Assembly: GCF_900100175.1 (NCBI RefSeq)
Contig: NZ_FNEM01000025.1
Span: 1 to 42,934 of the forward strand
From: Ferrimonas sediminum
Lineage (GTDB): Bacteria > Pseudomonadota > Gammaproteobacteria > Enterobacterales > Shewanellaceae
Length of the DNA: 42,934 nt
Direction: 5' to 3'
Within the stretch, counting starts at the first letter, position 1. Every line of letters begins with the position of its first letter. Below, in pieces: positions 16,384 to 24,987 of the stretch. The translations under genes and the position numbers were made by a program. Below the pieces are notes generated by a model. That model had not been told where the DNA came from. It ran no database searches and saw only the letters and a list, made by a program, of their open reading frames with translations.

Positions 16384-16431
16384 AATTAAATTCCTCTGAA
16401 TGTCTAAATTGGCCCTCGTGTCTGTATCTGT

Positions 16432-16447
16432 TACAGGAAACGTGCCA
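16432..16447 (-). promoter_or_regulatory. Sigma54 promoter of pspA
   Basis: On the minus strand TGGCAC, five bases, CTGTA gives the -24/-12 pair of a sigma54 promoter, with the -12 element ending GT rather than GC. It lies about 49 nt before the pspA start, so the transcription start would be near 16420. PspF, encoded divergently, is the expected activator, and its upstream sites would lie between here and 16568. Confidence 0.8.
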
Positions 16448-16568
16448 ACTTTTTGCCATCGCTAACCACTTGTTTTTAAACTGCTTTTCATGAGGCTTTA
16501 TTTTAAGCAAGGGACGCCCTATTATGAATTCCACTAATAATTAGTAAATCACGCTACATCAGGGACCG

Positions 16569-17618
16569 ATGACCAACTCTTTCAAACAAGACAACTTAAT
16601 TGGCGAATCCAACGCCTTCCTCTCCGTGCTGGACCATGTGTCCCAGGCGGCGCCGCTGGACAAACCGGTGCTGATCATCGGTGAACGCGGCACAGGTAAA
16701 GAGCTGGTTGCCAAGCGCCTGCACTTCCTATCACAGCGCTGGGAGCAGCCTTACATCACCCTGAACTGCGCCGCCCTCAATGAGAATCTACTGGAAAGTG
16801 AACTGTTTGGCCACGAGTCCGGCGCCTTTACCGGCGCCGGTAAGCGCCATGAAGGGCGCTTCGAGCGGGCCCATAAAGGCAGCCTGTTTTTGGATGAGCT
16901 GGCCAATACCTCGGGGCTGGTGCAAGAAAAACTGCTAAGGGTCATCGAGTATGGCGAGTTCGAACGGGTCGGCGGTGCCCGCAGAGTCCGCACCGACGTG
17001 CGCCTGATCTGCGCCACTAATGAAGATCTGCCTGCACTGGCAGATCGCAGTGAGTTTCGTGCCGATCTGCTGGACAGGCTGGCGTTCGACGTGATCACCT
17101 TGCCGCCACTGCGGGAGCGCACCGACGACATCCTGCATCTGGCGGAACACTTTGCCATCAACATGGCCCGACAGTTATCGATGTCGATGTTCCCCGGCTT
17201 CACCAGTAAGGCCCAGCAGACCTTGCTGGAGTTTGACTGGCCCGGCAACGTCCGTGAACTGAAAAACGTGGTAGAACGCAGTGTCTACCGCCACAACAAC
17301 GACGCGCTGCCGGTGCATCAGATCATCCTTGATCCGTTTGAGTCTCCCTGGCGACCGGCGCAAAGAATCAAAACCCAGGATCGGCAGCCGACCGTTACTC
17401 GGGAGGTGGCTGCGGACGTCGCCACAGCCCCCCCTCCGGCCGGTAATCCGGCGCCGGTACTGCCACTGGACTTTAAGGACACGGTACAGAACTTTGAGGT
17501 CAACCTGTTAAAACAGGCGCTGGAAGAGAGCCAGTTCAACCAGAAACGAACGGCGGAGGTACTGGGACTGAGTTACCACCAGTTGCGGGGGATCCTGAAA
17601 AAGTATGATCTGTTATGA
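16569..17618 (+). CDS. pspF: PspF, sigma54-dependent activator of the psp operon
   Basis: A 349-residue enhancer-binding protein without an N-terminal receiver domain. Walker A is GERGTGK (38-44) and the sigma54-contacting GAFTGA is at 85-90. A Fis-type helix-turn-helix closes the protein (KRTAEVLGLSYHQLRGILKKY). It is longer than E. coli PspF (about 325), mainly because of a Pro/Ala-rich linker before the DNA-binding domain. It is transcribed divergently from pspABC, which it should activate. Confidence 0.96.
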   Translation: MTNSFKQDNLIGESNAFLSVLDHVSQAAPLDKPVLIIGERGTGKELVAKRLHFLSQRWEQPYITLNCAALNENLLESELFGHESGAFTGAGKRHEGRFERAHKGSLFLDELANTSGLVQEKLLRVIEYGEFERVGGARRVRTDVRLICATNEDLPALADRSEFRADLLDRLAFDVITLPPLRERTDDILHLAEHFAINMARQLSMSMFPGFTSKAQQTLLEFDWPGNVRELKNVVERSVYRHNNDALPVHQIILDPFESPWRPAQRIKTQDRQPTVTREVAADVATAPPPAGNPAPVLPLDFKDTVQNFEVNLLKQALEESQFNQKRTAEVLGLSYHQLRGILKKYDLL

Positions 17619-17687
17619 AATCAAGCTAATGATCGCCAGCCCCAGCTTTGATACACTAGTCCGATCGCATCGACGTCAGTTAAAAAC

Positions 17688-19292
17688 ATGGCTAACTTTC
17701 GTGCTCTCGCACTGCTGCTGATTCTGGGCTCACTGCTCGGATGTAGCAAGACCGACTCCTCCCTGACATCGGGGCTGGTGTATTGTTCTGAAGCCAATCC
17801 AGAACTGTTCAACCCGCAGCTGGTCACCTCCAGCAGCACCCTGGACGCCAGCTCCAAGCAGATCTACAACCGTCTGCTGGGGTTTGATGACATCAGCGGT
17901 CAGCTGGTGCCTGAACTGGCCAGCCGCTGGGAGATCTCTGAGGATGGCCTCAGCTACCGCTTTACCCTGCGCCAGGATGTCTGGTTTCAAAGCAATGAAC
18001 GCTTTACCCCAAGCCGACCGCTCAATGCCGATGATGTGCTGTTCAGTTTTTTGCGCCTCATTGATACCGACCACCCCTACCATCGAATCAATGGCGGCCA
18101 GTACCCCTTCTTCCAGAGCATCGAGCTGGCCGACAATGTACGGGCACTAAAACGGCTGTCTGACCATCAGGTTGAGTTTCAATTACATCAAGCGGACGCC
18201 ACCTTTCTCACCAACATCGCCACCGATTTTGCCGTGGTGCTGTCGGCGGAGTACGGCGCGCAGTTGCAACGGCAGCAGCGGATGGAGGAGATCGATTACC
18301 TGCCCATTGGCACCGGTCCGTTCCGGCTGGTGAAATACCAGAAGAACCAGTACATCCGCTACCGGCGTCACCCCAACTATTTTGGTGAGCCCGCCGGCGT
18401 CGAACAGCTGATCTACGACATCACCCCTAATGCCACCAGCCGCATGATCAAGCTGATTGGTGGCGACTGCGACGTCGCGGCTTTGCCACAGGTGGGGCAA
18501 CTGTCGCTGATGCAGGAGTATAACGACCTGCAGCTGGAAGCCCAGCCGGGATTCAATGTGGCCTACTGGGCTTTCAACACCCAGAAACCCCCGTTTGATC
18601 AGCTGGCGGTCCGACAGGCGCTGGCCATGGCGGTAAACCGGCAGAAAATTTTGCAGGCGGTTTACCACAATACCGCCGCCCATGGCCAGGGGATGCTGCC
18701 GCCGATCTCCTGGGCCTATCAGGATCGCGGGACCACCCAGCCCTACAACCCGGTACTGGCCAAAACCCAGCTTCAGAGACTGGGGCTGAGCAACCTGAGC
18801 TTTGATATCTGGGCACCGCCCATCGGCCGCAGCTACAACCCCAATGCCATCAAGACTGCCGAGCTGATTCAACAGGATATGGCGGCCATCGGCGTACAGG
18901 TGCGCATTGTCAGCTACGACTGGAACCTGTTTACCAGCCGCCTGCGACAAGCCGAACACGATACGGTACTGCTGGGCTGGAACGCCGACAATACCGATCC
19001 GGACAACTTCTTCACCCCGTTACTGAGCTGCAGCGGACTGGTCTCCGGCACCAACCACGCCCGCTGGTGCAACGGCGACTTCGATCGCCTGCTGAGCGAG
19101 GCGCGCAACAACGAAGACCGGGCCCAACGGCGCATTCAATACCAACAACTGGAGCAACATGTACTGCAACAGGTTCCGGTGCTGCCTCTGGCCCACGCCA
19201 CCCGGACGCTCGGACGGGTCCGCCAGCTTCAGGGACCGATATTGACCACGGTCGGCGGTATCAAATTTGCCCAGGTTAAACGGGTCGAATAA
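17688..19292 (+). CDS. sapA: SapA, lipoprotein substrate-binding component of the Sap ABC transporter
   Basis: A 534-residue family-5 (peptide) extracellular solute-binding protein. The signal peptide ends in the lipobox LLGC (Cys19), so it is anchored as a lipoprotein rather than free in the periplasm. Family blocks include DDVLFSFLRLIDTDHPYH and WAFNTQKPPFDQLAVRQALAMA. Sap systems are linked to antimicrobial peptide tolerance, peptide uptake and putrescine export in enterobacteria; the substrate here is unknown. It starts 69 nt after pspF. Its stop overlaps the sapB start by one base. Confidence 0.93.
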   Translation: MANFRALALLLILGSLLGCSKTDSSLTSGLVYCSEANPELFNPQLVTSSSTLDASSKQIYNRLLGFDDISGQLVPELASRWEISEDGLSYRFTLRQDVWFQSNERFTPSRPLNADDVLFSFLRLIDTDHPYHRINGGQYPFFQSIELADNVRALKRLSDHQVEFQLHQADATFLTNIATDFAVVLSAEYGAQLQRQQRMEEIDYLPIGTGPFRLVKYQKNQYIRYRRHPNYFGEPAGVEQLIYDITPNATSRMIKLIGGDCDVAALPQVGQLSLMQEYNDLQLEAQPGFNVAYWAFNTQKPPFDQLAVRQALAMAVNRQKILQAVYHNTAAHGQGMLPPISWAYQDRGTTQPYNPVLAKTQLQRLGLSNLSFDIWAPPIGRSYNPNAIKTAELIQQDMAAIGVQVRIVSYDWNLFTSRLRQAEHDTVLLGWNADNTDPDNFFTPLLSCSGLVSGTNHARWCNGDFDRLLSEARNNEDRAQRRIQYQQLEQHVLQQVPVLPLAHATRTLGRVRQLQGPILTTVGGIKFAQVKRVE

Positions 19293-20323
19293 TGCTTAAC
19301 TACCTGCTACGAAGAATTAATCTGTTTGTCCTCACCACCCTGATGCTGTTTGCGGTGGTGTACGCGGTCACCCTGGCGCTGCCGGGTGAACTGTCCAGCA
19401 ACCTGTCTGGCATCGCCGATCCCACCGCAACCCAGATGACGCAGATTCAGGATGACTACAACCTGAATCACGGCCCGGTGCTGGGGTACCTCACCTACGT
19501 GGTTAAGCGGATAAGCGGTGATTTTGGCGTATCCCTCAACTCCGGTGAAGCCATCGCCGACCAGTTGCTGCAGGTGCTGCCGGCCTCACTGGAGTTGGGG
19601 ATTCTGTCGATCTTCCTGGCCCTGCTGATTGGTGTTCCCATCGGTATGCTGGTGACCCTGAGCCGCAACGCCACCCTGCAACGGGTGGTGATGACCGTCA
19701 CCCTGCTGGGCTTCTCGGTGCCGGTGTTTTGGCTCGGGCTGCTGCAGATCATCACCTTCGGCATTCAATTTGACTGGCTGCCGGCGTCCGGACGCATCAA
19801 CCTGATGTACGACATTCCCGATTTCAGCGGCCTGTTGCTGATCGACATCCTGTTGTCGGACGTGCCCTGGCGCAGCGCGGCGATGATGGACGCCTGGGCC
19901 CACCTGATTCTGCCAATGTCGGTGGTGATGGTGCTGCCACTGACCATCATTATTCGCATTACCCGGGTGTCGCTGGCGGAGGAGCTGGACAAAAACTACA
20001 TTCGGGCCCTGGAAGCCCGGGGTGTCTCCCGCTACCACCTGATCATGAACCATGCCCTTCCCAACGCCATGGCCGAGGTAATTCGAGTCCTGGGCCTGCA
20101 GTTGGGGCCTATCGCCAGTTCAACCATCATTGTCGAGTTGCTGTTTTCCTGGCCCGGCGTCGGTGCCTGGCTGGTGGCCGCACTGCGCCAGGGGGATTAT
20201 ACCGCCCTGCAGGGGGGGGTGCTGGCCATCTCCCTGTTCATCGTATTCCTGAGCATCCTGTTCGATATCGCGCACACGGCGCTCAACCCCATCAGCCGGA
20301 AAGAGATCTATGGGCGAAATTAA
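19292..20323 (+). CDS. sapB: SapB, ABC transporter permease
   Basis: A 343-residue permease of the dipeptide/oligopeptide (DppB-like) type with about six membrane segments. The cytoplasmic EAA loop is EARGVSRYHLIMNHALPN, which contacts the ATPases. It pairs with SapC. The start overlaps sapA (TAATG) and the end overlaps sapC by 14 nt, so the operon is translationally linked. Confidence 0.94.
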   Translation: MLNYLLRRINLFVLTTLMLFAVVYAVTLALPGELSSNLSGIADPTATQMTQIQDDYNLNHGPVLGYLTYVVKRISGDFGVSLNSGEAIADQLLQVLPASLELGILSIFLALLIGVPIGMLVTLSRNATLQRVVMTVTLLGFSVPVFWLGLLQIITFGIQFDWLPASGRINLMYDIPDFSGLLLIDILLSDVPWRSAAMMDAWAHLILPMSVVMVLPLTIIIRITRVSLAEELDKNYIRALEARGVSRYHLIMNHALPNAMAEVIRVLGLQLGPIASSTIIVELLFSWPGVGAWLVAALRQGDYTALQGGVLAISLFIVFLSILFDIAHTALNPISRKEIYGRN

Positions 20324-21200
20324 CATTTACTACGAAGAGAAAATCCCCTCTTTGTGGCAGACCATCTGGGACAGCTTTACCCGCAGCCCCCTGGCCCTGA
20401 TTGGCCTGTGGTCGATGATGCTGATCCTGTCCATGAGTGTGCTGGGGCCGCTGATTGCCCCTTACTCGGCCTCCTACCAAGATCCCAACGCCCTGCTGGT
20501 GCCGCCCTCATGGGCCGATACCGGTACCGTAGAGCACTTCCTCGGCACCGACGATCTGGGACGGGATCTGTTTTCCCGCATCCTGCACGGGGCTCACCTG
20601 ACCTTTGGCTATGCGCTGATCATCGTAATGCTGTCGCTGGTGTGCGGCTTTCTGATCGGCAGCCTGTCCGGCATGACCAAGGGACTGAAAGCCAGTGTGC
20701 TCAGCCACCTGCTGGATACTCTGCTGTCGATGCCTTCGCTGGTGCTGGCGATCCTGTTTGCCGCGGTGCTGGGACCGGGGCTGTTTAATGTTATCTGGGC
20801 CGTCGGCTTGTCGCTGGTGCCCCGCTTTGTGCGCACCATCCACAACGCGGTCCATGAAGAGAGGCAGAAAGAGTATGTGGTGGCCGCCCGCCTCGACGGT
20901 GCCACCACCTGGCAGGTGTTTTACGACTCGATTCTTCCCAACGTCTGGAACCCGGTCGTGGTGCAAACCACCCTGGCGTTCTCGGTCGCAATTCTGGACA
21001 TTGCCGCCCTGGGCTTTATTGGCCTGGGTGCCCAGTCCCCCTCTCCGGAATGGGGCGCAATGATCGAACAGGGGCTGGACAACCTGCTGACCGCCCCCTG
21101 GACGGTGACCATGCCCGGGCTGGCAATTTTGTTCAGTGTGCTGGCGACCAATGTCGTGGGTGATGGCCTGCGCCACGCCTTGCTGGAGGGTCGCCGCTGA
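20310..21200 (+). CDS. sapC: SapC, ABC transporter permease
   Basis: A 296-residue DppC-type permease. A cytoplasmic N-terminus is followed by a first membrane segment (LALIGLWSMMLILSMSVLGP) and a periplasmic loop with the family's FLGTDDLGRDLFSR. Further helices and the EAA loop AARLDGATTWQVFYDSILPN follow. It overlaps sapB and sapD at its two ends. Confidence 0.94.
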   Translation: MGEINIYYEEKIPSLWQTIWDSFTRSPLALIGLWSMMLILSMSVLGPLIAPYSASYQDPNALLVPPSWADTGTVEHFLGTDDLGRDLFSRILHGAHLTFGYALIIVMLSLVCGFLIGSLSGMTKGLKASVLSHLLDTLLSMPSLVLAILFAAVLGPGLFNVIWAVGLSLVPRFVRTIHNAVHEERQKEYVVAARLDGATTWQVFYDSILPNVWNPVVVQTTLAFSVAILDIAALGFIGLGAQSPSPEWGAMIEQGLDNLLTAPWTVTMPGLAILFSVLATNVVGDGLRHALLEGRR

Positions 21201-22195
21201 TGCACCTGCTTGATATCCGTAACCTCAGCATTGAGCTGGATACCCCCCACGGCTGGCTGGTGGCGGTGGAGAAATTCAGCCTGACTCTGCAGGAGGGCGA
21301 AATTCACGGCCTGGTGGGCGAGTCCGGCTCAGGCAAAAGTCTGCTGGCGCAGGCGATCATGGGCATCACCGACAAACGAACCCGAATCATCGCCGACCGC
21401 TTAAGCTGGCGGGGCCAGGATCTGCTGACCATGTCGGTGAAGAAGCGGCGCCAGTTGATGGGCCGGGACATCGCCATGATCTTCCAGGAGCCGGCGTCGT
21501 GCCTGGATCCCGGCAGCCGGGTCGGAGGCCAGTTGATCGAGGCGATGCCGACGCCAGAGGGGGTGCCTTGGTGGCGCCGCAACCATGCCCGCAAAGAGCA
21601 CGCCATCAAGCTGCTGCACCGGGTTGGCGTCAAAGACCACCAGCGGGTGATGCGTGCTTTCCCCTGGGAGTTGTCGGAAGGACTGGCCCAAAAAGTGATG
21701 ATCGCCATGGCGGTCTCTCACCGGCCCAAGCTGCTGATCGCCGATGAGCCCACCACCGGACTGGAAACCGCCACGGCGGCGCAGATCTACCGGCTGCTGT
21801 CACAGCTGAACCAGACCAAGAGCGTAGCCATCCTGCTGATCAGCCACAACCTTAACTCGGTGGCGCGCTGGAGCCACAACCTCAGCGTGCTGTACTGCGG
21901 CCAGATGATGGAGTCCGGCAGTGTTAAGACGCTGATCAAAGAGCCGTTCCACCCCTACACCAAGGCGCTGCTGGCCAGCACCCCCACTGCCAACATGTCG
22001 CTACTGCCCAAGCACCACCTGGATACGCTGGACGGAATGATTCCGCCGCTGCAACACCTGCCCATCGGCTGTCGACTGGGGCCCCGCTGCCCCTATGCCC
22101 GCAAGGAGTGCGTCAATCCGCCTCGGATTGCCACCAAGAGTGGCCACGCCTATCGCTGCCACTTTCCCCTGGGCCAAGAGGAGGATGCCCTATGA
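21200..22195 (+). CDS. sapD: SapD, ABC transporter ATP-binding protein
   Basis: A 331-residue oligopeptide-type ATPase. Walker A GESGSGKS (40-47), Q-loop FQEP and Walker B LLIADE (178-183) are canonical. The ABC signature is degenerate (LSEGLAQK, 158-165, instead of LSGGQ), a trait I also recall in E. coli SapD. The C-terminal CRLGPRCPYARKEC plus a later Cys matches the cysteine motif of DppD/OppD-like proteins that can hold an Fe-S cluster. In E. coli SapD also supports Trk potassium uptake. It overlaps sapF in ATGA. Confidence 0.94.
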   Translation: MHLLDIRNLSIELDTPHGWLVAVEKFSLTLQEGEIHGLVGESGSGKSLLAQAIMGITDKRTRIIADRLSWRGQDLLTMSVKKRRQLMGRDIAMIFQEPASCLDPGSRVGGQLIEAMPTPEGVPWWRRNHARKEHAIKLLHRVGVKDHQRVMRAFPWELSEGLAQKVMIAMAVSHRPKLLIADEPTTGLETATAAQIYRLLSQLNQTKSVAILLISHNLNSVARWSHNLSVLYCGQMMESGSVKTLIKEPFHPYTKALLASTPTANMSLLPKHHLDTLDGMIPPLQHLPIGCRLGPRCPYARKECVNPPRIATKSGHAYRCHFPLGQEEDAL

Positions 22196-22980
22196 CCGCC
22201 CCATTGCTTGAGGTGAAAGAGCTGTCGAAGCGCTTTCCTGCCGGCTACCGGCGTTTTCGCAAGGTGTACGACACCGCCCTGGAGCCGATCTCTTTTGAAC
22301 TCTACCCCAACGAGACCCTGGCCTTTGTTGGCGAGGCCGGCTCGGGACGCACCACCCTGGCCCGAATCCTGGCCGGAGCCGAAGATCGCAGCAGTGGCGA
22401 GATTCTGTTGGAGGGCAAGCAGCTTGAGATGCTCGACCACAAACAGCGCTGCAGCCTGATCCGGATGATTTTTCAGGATCCGACCACCTCGCTGAATCCC
22501 AGATTGCGGATTCGACAGCTGTTGGAGGAGCCACTGAAGTTCAACACCAACGAAAGCAAAGAGGAGCGGCAGAAGACCGTTAACCGGGTGCTGAAGAAGG
22601 TGGGGTTGCTGCGGGAGCATGGCGACTTCTACCCGCACATGATCTCCCATGGACAGCGGCAGCGGGTGGCCATCGCCCGGGCGCTGATGCTGTCACCGAA
22701 AATCATCATCTCCGATGAAGCGCTGTCGGGGCTGGACTCCTCACTGCGGGCCCAGTGCGTGAACCTGCTGCTGGAGCTGCAACAGAACCTGGGGCTGAGC
22801 TACATCCTGATGTCACACGATCTCGGTTCGGTCCGCCACATGAGCGATCGGATGATCGTGCTGAAGCGGGGCAAAATCGTCGAACAGGGCCGCACCATGG
22901 AGGTGTTTGCCAACCCGCAGCACGATTACACCAAGCGTTTGATTGACGAACAGATGCTAACCATTGAGCGTCAGGTATGA
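22192..22980 (+). CDS. sapF: SapF, ABC transporter ATP-binding protein with an altered Walker A
   Basis: A 262-residue ATPase. The Walker A lysine is replaced by arginine: GEAGSGRT at 47-54, codon CGC. The Q-loop FQDPTTSLNP, Walker B IIISDE (to Glu176) and H-loop His209 (SHDL) are intact. The signature is ISHGQRQR (151-158), close to consensus. Paired with SapD, this predicts one competent and one degenerate ATP site. The ATG at 22192 overlaps the sapD stop, and its own stop overlaps the next gene. The open frame upstream is sapD in another phase. Confidence 0.92.
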   Translation: MTAPLLEVKELSKRFPAGYRRFRKVYDTALEPISFELYPNETLAFVGEAGSGRTTLARILAGAEDRSSGEILLEGKQLEMLDHKQRCSLIRMIFQDPTTSLNPRLRIRQLLEEPLKFNTNESKEERQKTVNRVLKKVGLLREHGDFYPHMISHGQRQRVAIARALMLSPKIIISDEALSGLDSSLRAQCVNLLLELQQNLGLSYILMSHDLGSVRHMSDRMIVLKRGKIVEQGRTMEVFANPQHDYTKRLIDEQMLTIERQV

Positions 22981-23192
22981 CTCTGATTCTGCACTCGACC
23001 CTCACCTGCCCCCACTGCCAGTTTCAGGCGCAGGAGCTGATGCCGACCGACTGTTGCCTGTGGTTTTACCCCTGCCCAAACTGCAAACAGATGCTGACCC
23101 CGAAAGCCGGCGATTGCTGCGTTTTCTGCTCCTATGGGACGGTTTGCTGCCCACCGGTTCAACAAGGGCTATGCGGCTGTTCTAAAAACTAA
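22977..23192 (+). CDS. Small cysteine-rich GDCCVxC-type protein
   Basis: A 71-residue protein with 13 cysteines: CPHC (11-14), CC (26-27), CPNC (33-36), GDCCVFC (45-51), CC (57-58) and CGC (66-68). GDCCVxC is the hallmark of a small, functionally uncharacterised family that I recall from metal-resistance contexts and as selenoprotein variants; here all positions are Cys. It is probably a zinc or other metal binder in the cytoplasm (no signal peptide). Its ATG overlaps the sapF stop in ATGA and a terminator follows directly, so it is the last gene of the sap operon. Confidence 0.85.
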   Translation: MTLILHSTLTCPHCQFQAQELMPTDCCLWFYPCPNCKQMLTPKAGDCCVFCSYGTVCCPPVQQGLCGCSKN

Positions 23193-23217
23193 AAAAGGAG
23201 CCTTATGGCTCCTTTTT
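23191..23217. terminator. Bidirectional terminator after the sap operon
   Basis: The stem GGAGCC/GGCTCC with loop TTAT is flanked by an A run on the left and a T run on the right, beginning at the stop codon of the cysteine-rich gene. It is nearly identical to the hairpin at 24944-24969. Confidence 0.9.
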
Positions 23218-23236
23218 CAACCCGGCACCCGGAGTG

Positions 23237-23261
23237 AGTCCCGGAAATTCTCGAGCTGGAA
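23237..23261 (-). repeat. Copy A of the yajQ 3' end (relic)
   Basis: 25 bases match the last 25 of yajQ (25067-25091) at 22 positions. On the minus strand they read QLENFRD, with changes mostly at synonymous positions; the stop codon has become TCA. It lies just beyond the sap terminator and after the acetyltransferase stop, so it is not part of any intact gene. Confidence 0.7.
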
Positions 23262-23276
23262 TTCTGATGATCACAC

Positions 23277-23852
23277 CTACCGACCGCACACTTCCACACT
23301 TTCCCCTATCTCTAAACGGCGAATGCACCGGGCCGGCGAACCGGCCATCAGAGTCAACGGTTCGACATCCCGGGTCACCGTTGAGTTGGCGGCAATGACC
23401 GCGCCTCGACCGATAGTGATACCTTGGGCAATCACGACACTGCCGCCAATCCAAACATCATCCTCCACCACGATGGGTCGACACATGGTCTGCCAGTTCC
23501 GGCGCTGGTGGTAATCGAGAGAGTGACTGGCGGTATAGAACTGACAGTTGGGGCCCACCATCACATTGCGCCCCAGAGTAATGCGAGCCCCATCGAGCAT
23601 GGTCACCCCCATGTTCAGGAAACAGTGCTCCCCCATCTCAATGTGACGTCCAAACTCGCAATGAAACGGCGGCGTGATCCAGCAGCCCTGCCCCAGAGTC
23701 ATCAATGACCGAAGCTCCTGCTGCGCCTGCTCGACACTAACAGCATGGTTGATTCGTTGCTGGGCCTGATAAGCCAGGTGTTTGATTTTGTTGATATAGT
23801 AATCACCTCCATCATAATCCAAACCCGCCAGCATCTTTTCGTATTCGGTCAT
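23277..23852 (-). CDS. Sugar O-acetyltransferase, maltose/galactoside acetyltransferase family
   Basis: A 191-residue left-handed beta-helix acetyltransferase. The N-terminal Mac domain (TEYEKMLAGLDYDGGDYY) is followed by hexapeptide repeats (for example IEMGEHCFLNMGVTMLDGA, ITLGRNVMVGPN, ITIGRGAVIAANSTV). The usual catalytic histidine is expected in YTASHSLDY. It should transfer acetyl from acetyl-CoA to a sugar hydroxyl; the physiological substrate is unknown. I use the ATG at 23852, which has AAGAG 8 nt upstream; a GTG three codons earlier overlaps that site. It is divergent from a LysR gene and inside the segment bounded by yajQ tail repeats. Confidence 0.9.
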   Translation of the reverse strand: MTEYEKMLAGLDYDGGDYYINKIKHLAYQAQQRINHAVSVEQAQQELRSLMTLGQGCWITPPFHCEFGRHIEMGEHCFLNMGVTMLDGARITLGRNVMVGPNCQFYTASHSLDYHQRRNWQTMCRPIVVEDDVWIGGSVVIAQGITIGRGAVIAANSTVTRDVEPLTLMAGSPARCIRRLEIGESVEVCGR

Positions 23853-23905
23853 TGCAGTCACTCTTCAACATCCCAAGGCACAGTGGGGGCCCCACCAATA
23901 ATGGG

Positions 23906-23927
23906 ATCAGTGTAGTGTTGAACTGAT
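23906..23927. promoter_or_regulatory. Dyad in the lysR/acetyltransferase divergent promoter
   Basis: ATCAGT, ten bases, ACTGAT forms a 22-bp dyad of the size and spacing of LysR-type binding sites, in the 140-bp gap between the two divergent genes. Another near-perfect palindrome, GTGGGG-G-CCCCAC, lies at 23883-23895. Assignment to the neighbouring LysR is inference. Confidence 0.4.
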
Positions 23928-23992
23928 ATCTTCAAAAGTGAATTAATGTCAGCTATGATTTTCCAAAATGGAATAACGCATCGGCTCCAATC

Positions 23993-24943
23993 ATGTCCTT
24001 TGAGCAACTTTCCCGACTCGATCTCAATCTGCTGATCTGCTTGCATGTGCTACTGGAGCAGCGGAGCGTCACCAAGGCGGCTCATAAGCTGCACCTCAGC
24101 CAATCGGCCATCAGCAAAAGCCTGGCTCGACTGAGAACGCAGTTTAATGATCCGCTTTTCCTGAGGCAGTCCCATGGACTGGAACCCACCCCCTATGCCC
24201 GAAACCTGGCAGCCCCCCTGAAGCAACTGCTCTGTGCTATTGAAGCCCTCACCGAGCCCGGTGACTTTCAGGCCAATCGCAGCCAACGCTGCTTTATGAT
24301 GGCGATGGTTGAGACCATGTACCCGCTGCTGCTGCCACGGTTTCTCGCTGAGCTGCACGAACAGGCACCGTTGGTGACCATTGATGCCCAGGCGTGGGCA
24401 ACAAACAGCCTGGAACGTTTGATTCGGGGAGAACTCGATTTTGGCATCACTGGCAAGGACATCCATTTTCAAGATGCCCGTCGCACCCTTTTGCCGCCGA
24501 AAGGCATTGTCTATGAAGAGCTGTATCAGGATCAGCATTGCTGCTTAATTCGGCAGGCCCATCCTCTGTTAGGCCAGGCCTGGGGACTGGAACCCTACCT
24601 GTCTGCCCGGCATGTACAGGTTCGATGCGATGAGCACGAACATTGGCTACTGGACCTCAAACTGGCCGAACAAGACCGGCACCGGCGCATTGCCATGCAC
24701 GTGCCCGACTTCAACAGCGCCGCCAGCATCTGCGCCCATACTGACCTTATACTTACCGCGCCTGGCCGTTATGCCCGCCACATCGCGGAAGGATTCAACC
24801 TGATCATTCTGCCGCTGCCAATGGCGCTACCGCCCATCTCCTATACGCTGTTCTGGCATCAACACCATGACAGCGATGCCGGCCACCGCTGGTTCAGGGA
24901 ACTGATTCTGTCCCGGTGCCAACAGTCAGCGCCTGAGCCATAA
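23993..24943 (+). CDS. LysR family transcriptional regulator
   Basis: A 316-residue LTTR of the subgroup whose first helix reads LSRLDLNLLICLHVLLEQRS (as in NodD/LeuO-like proteins). The helix-turn-helix is SVTKAAHKLHLSQSAISKSLARLR, about 25-50. An effector-binding domain follows from about 95. It is transcribed divergently from the acetyltransferase, which it probably controls. The pair sits between repeated copies of the yajQ 3' end, suggesting acquisition as a unit. A strong terminator begins at its stop codon. Confidence 0.92.
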   Translation: MSFEQLSRLDLNLLICLHVLLEQRSVTKAAHKLHLSQSAISKSLARLRTQFNDPLFLRQSHGLEPTPYARNLAAPLKQLLCAIEALTEPGDFQANRSQRCFMMAMVETMYPLLLPRFLAELHEQAPLVTIDAQAWATNSLERLIRGELDFGITGKDIHFQDARRTLLPPKGIVYEELYQDQHCCLIRQAHPLLGQAWGLEPYLSARHVQVRCDEHEHWLLDLKLAEQDRHRRIAMHVPDFNSAASICAHTDLILTAPGRYARHIAEGFNLIILPLPMALPPISYTLFWHQHHDSDAGHRWFRELILSRCQQSAPEP

Positions 24944-24969
24944 AAAAAGGAGCCCTCAGGCTCCTTTTT
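24944..24969. terminator. Bidirectional terminator after the second lysR
   Basis: The stem GGAGCC/GGCTCC with loop CTCA, an A run on the left and a T run on the right. It shares its whole stem with the terminator at 23191-23217 and, like that one, is followed on the plus strand by a yajQ tail relic. Confidence 0.9.
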
Positions 24970-24987
24970 CACAATGCGTCATGACTT

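Noticed and set aside
23191-24969. Insertion sequence or composite transposon bounded by the two similar hairpins
   Set aside because: No transposase frame, no terminal inverted repeats and no target duplications; the hairpins are functional terminators. The yajQ tail repeats explain the structure better.
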